Positions 56,727-56,929 of a DNA stretch of 56,929 nucleotides are shown one piece after another. The stretch is taken from contig NZ_FNEL01000005.1 of the NCBI RefSeq assembly GCF_900100125.1, positions 1 through 56,929 on the forward strand. Reading direction: 5' to 3'. The stretch comes from Dolosicoccus paucivorans (GTDB lineage Bacteria > Bacillota > Bacilli > Lactobacillales > Aerococcaceae). The position numbers and the translations under genes are program-made. Under the pieces are notes generated by a model. It saw nothing but the letters and a program-made list of their open reading frames with translations. It was not told the origin of the DNA and did not search any database. Each line of letters begins with the position of its first letter. The stretch's first letter is position 1.

Positions 56727-56929
56727 ATGAAGTCAATTATAACAGAAGAAATGCGATATAGGCAAAAAGTTGTTGAGTATGCGGAAAAATATGATAATAA
56801 CGCCAAAGCAGCCCGTCGTTATGGCACAAGTCGTCAAAATGTCCAACGTTGGCGCAAGCGTTACGATAAGACGTGGGATAGCTTACGTAACAAAAGTCGC
56901 CGTCCTCACAGTCATCCAAACCAACATAC
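56727..56929 (+). CDS. Transposase N-terminus (partial)
   Basis: It starts at ATG 56727 and runs off the window after 67 codons. The reading begins MKSIITEEMRYRQKVVEYAE and contains a helix-turn-helix (NNAKAARRYGTSRQNVQRW) followed by the SLRNKSRRPHSHPNQHT stretch that links the HTH to the catalytic core in IS481- and IS3-like DDE transposases. The catalytic acids are beyond the edge, so intactness is unknown. Confidence 0.82.
   Translation, partial: MKSIITEEMRYRQKVVEYAEKYDNNAKAARRYGTSRQNVQRWRKRYDKTWDSLRNKSRRPHSHPNQH

Larger units (their letters stand above)
56640..56929 (+). mobile_element. Insertion sequence, left end (truncated by the window)
   Basis: The last 290 bases hold a leader and the first part of a transposase gene. 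The left boundary is not certain; TGTGACAC near 56640 is a possible terminal sequence. The stretch 56455-56639 before it is AT-rich with no gene visible. The type is judged from the transposase, which looks like the IS481/IS3-related DDE group. Confidence 0.7.

Overview
The window looks like chromosomal core DNA of a low-GC Gram-positive coccus or rod of the order Lactobacillales (Bacillota). Pointers are AGGAGG-type ribosome binding sites, T-box leaders on hisS-aspS and glyQS, a class B RNase P RNA, a sortase LPxTG anchor, GpsB, heterodimeric glycyl-tRNA synthetase, and gene orders shared with Bacillus and streptococci (dtd - LytH-like amidase - hisS - aspS; phoH - ybeY - dgkA - era - recO; ytoI - nrnA - cshB; lexA - ynzC - yneF). 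A family such as Aerococcaceae or Carnobacteriaceae would fit, but the sequence alone does not settle this. Almost everything is housekeeping. I see no prophage, CRISPR array, tRNA or rRNA. The only mobile DNA is the start of an insertion sequence at the right edge.

Layout. 1-2.8 kb: the tail of an LPxTG surface protein, then a secreted GW/LysM amidase gene interrupted by an in-frame TAG. 2.8-9.6 kb: a TPR-like protein diverging from an RNase HI-like gene, gpsB, rnpB, a bile-salt-hydrolase-family gene, and the run ypsC - DUF3013 - prmA - rsmE. 9.6-13.7 kb: rel and dtd, facing a LytH-like amidase. 13.7-18.1 kb: T-box hisS-aspS, then nfo. 18.2-24 kb: PPDK regulatory protein, rpsU, phoH-ybeY-dgkA-era, and DUF1275-recO (the DUF1275 gene apparently starts with AUU). 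23.8-35.2 kb: T-box glyQS, obg, an OatA-like O-acyltransferase, rnz, an SDR, a LapA-like protein, recJ and apt, mostly tightly packed. 35.2-42.7 kb: lexA (reverse), a class V aminotransferase, ynzC, yneF, an isochorismatase-type hydrolase, a heterodimeric ABC exporter, and plsC (reverse). 42.8-49.4 kb: tgt, yajC, dinB with a perfect SOS box, ytoI, nrnA and a CshB-like helicase. 49.4-56.9 kb: a DUF1189-like protein and a YfhO-family protein (reverse), a class B PBP, two small membrane-anchored coiled-coil proteins (reverse), and the IS start.

How the genes fit together. Four themes recur. Translation and RNA processing: three aminoacyl-tRNA synthetases under tRNA-sensing leaders, tgt, dtd, RNase P, RNase Z, ybeY, era, obg, rsmE, prmA. 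Stress and nucleotide signalling: Rel for (p)ppGpp, NrnA for nano-RNA and pApA, next to a CBS/DRTGG protein. DNA repair: recO, recJ, nfo and the LexA regulon, with an operator at lexA and one at dinB. Cell wall growth: GpsB, a class B PBP, two amidases, an O-acyltransferase, DgkA, YfhO and an MltG-like LysM protein.

Most notable: the amber codon in the GW amidase; the AUU start of the DUF1275 gene; overlapping Asp (GAC) and His (CAC) triplets in the hisS-aspS T-box; loss of the conserved His in the acyltransferase-3 domain; Arg16-to-Gln in the bile-salt-hydrolase homologue; and a leader hairpin that buries the transposase ribosome binding site. I found no clear undescribed multi-gene system.
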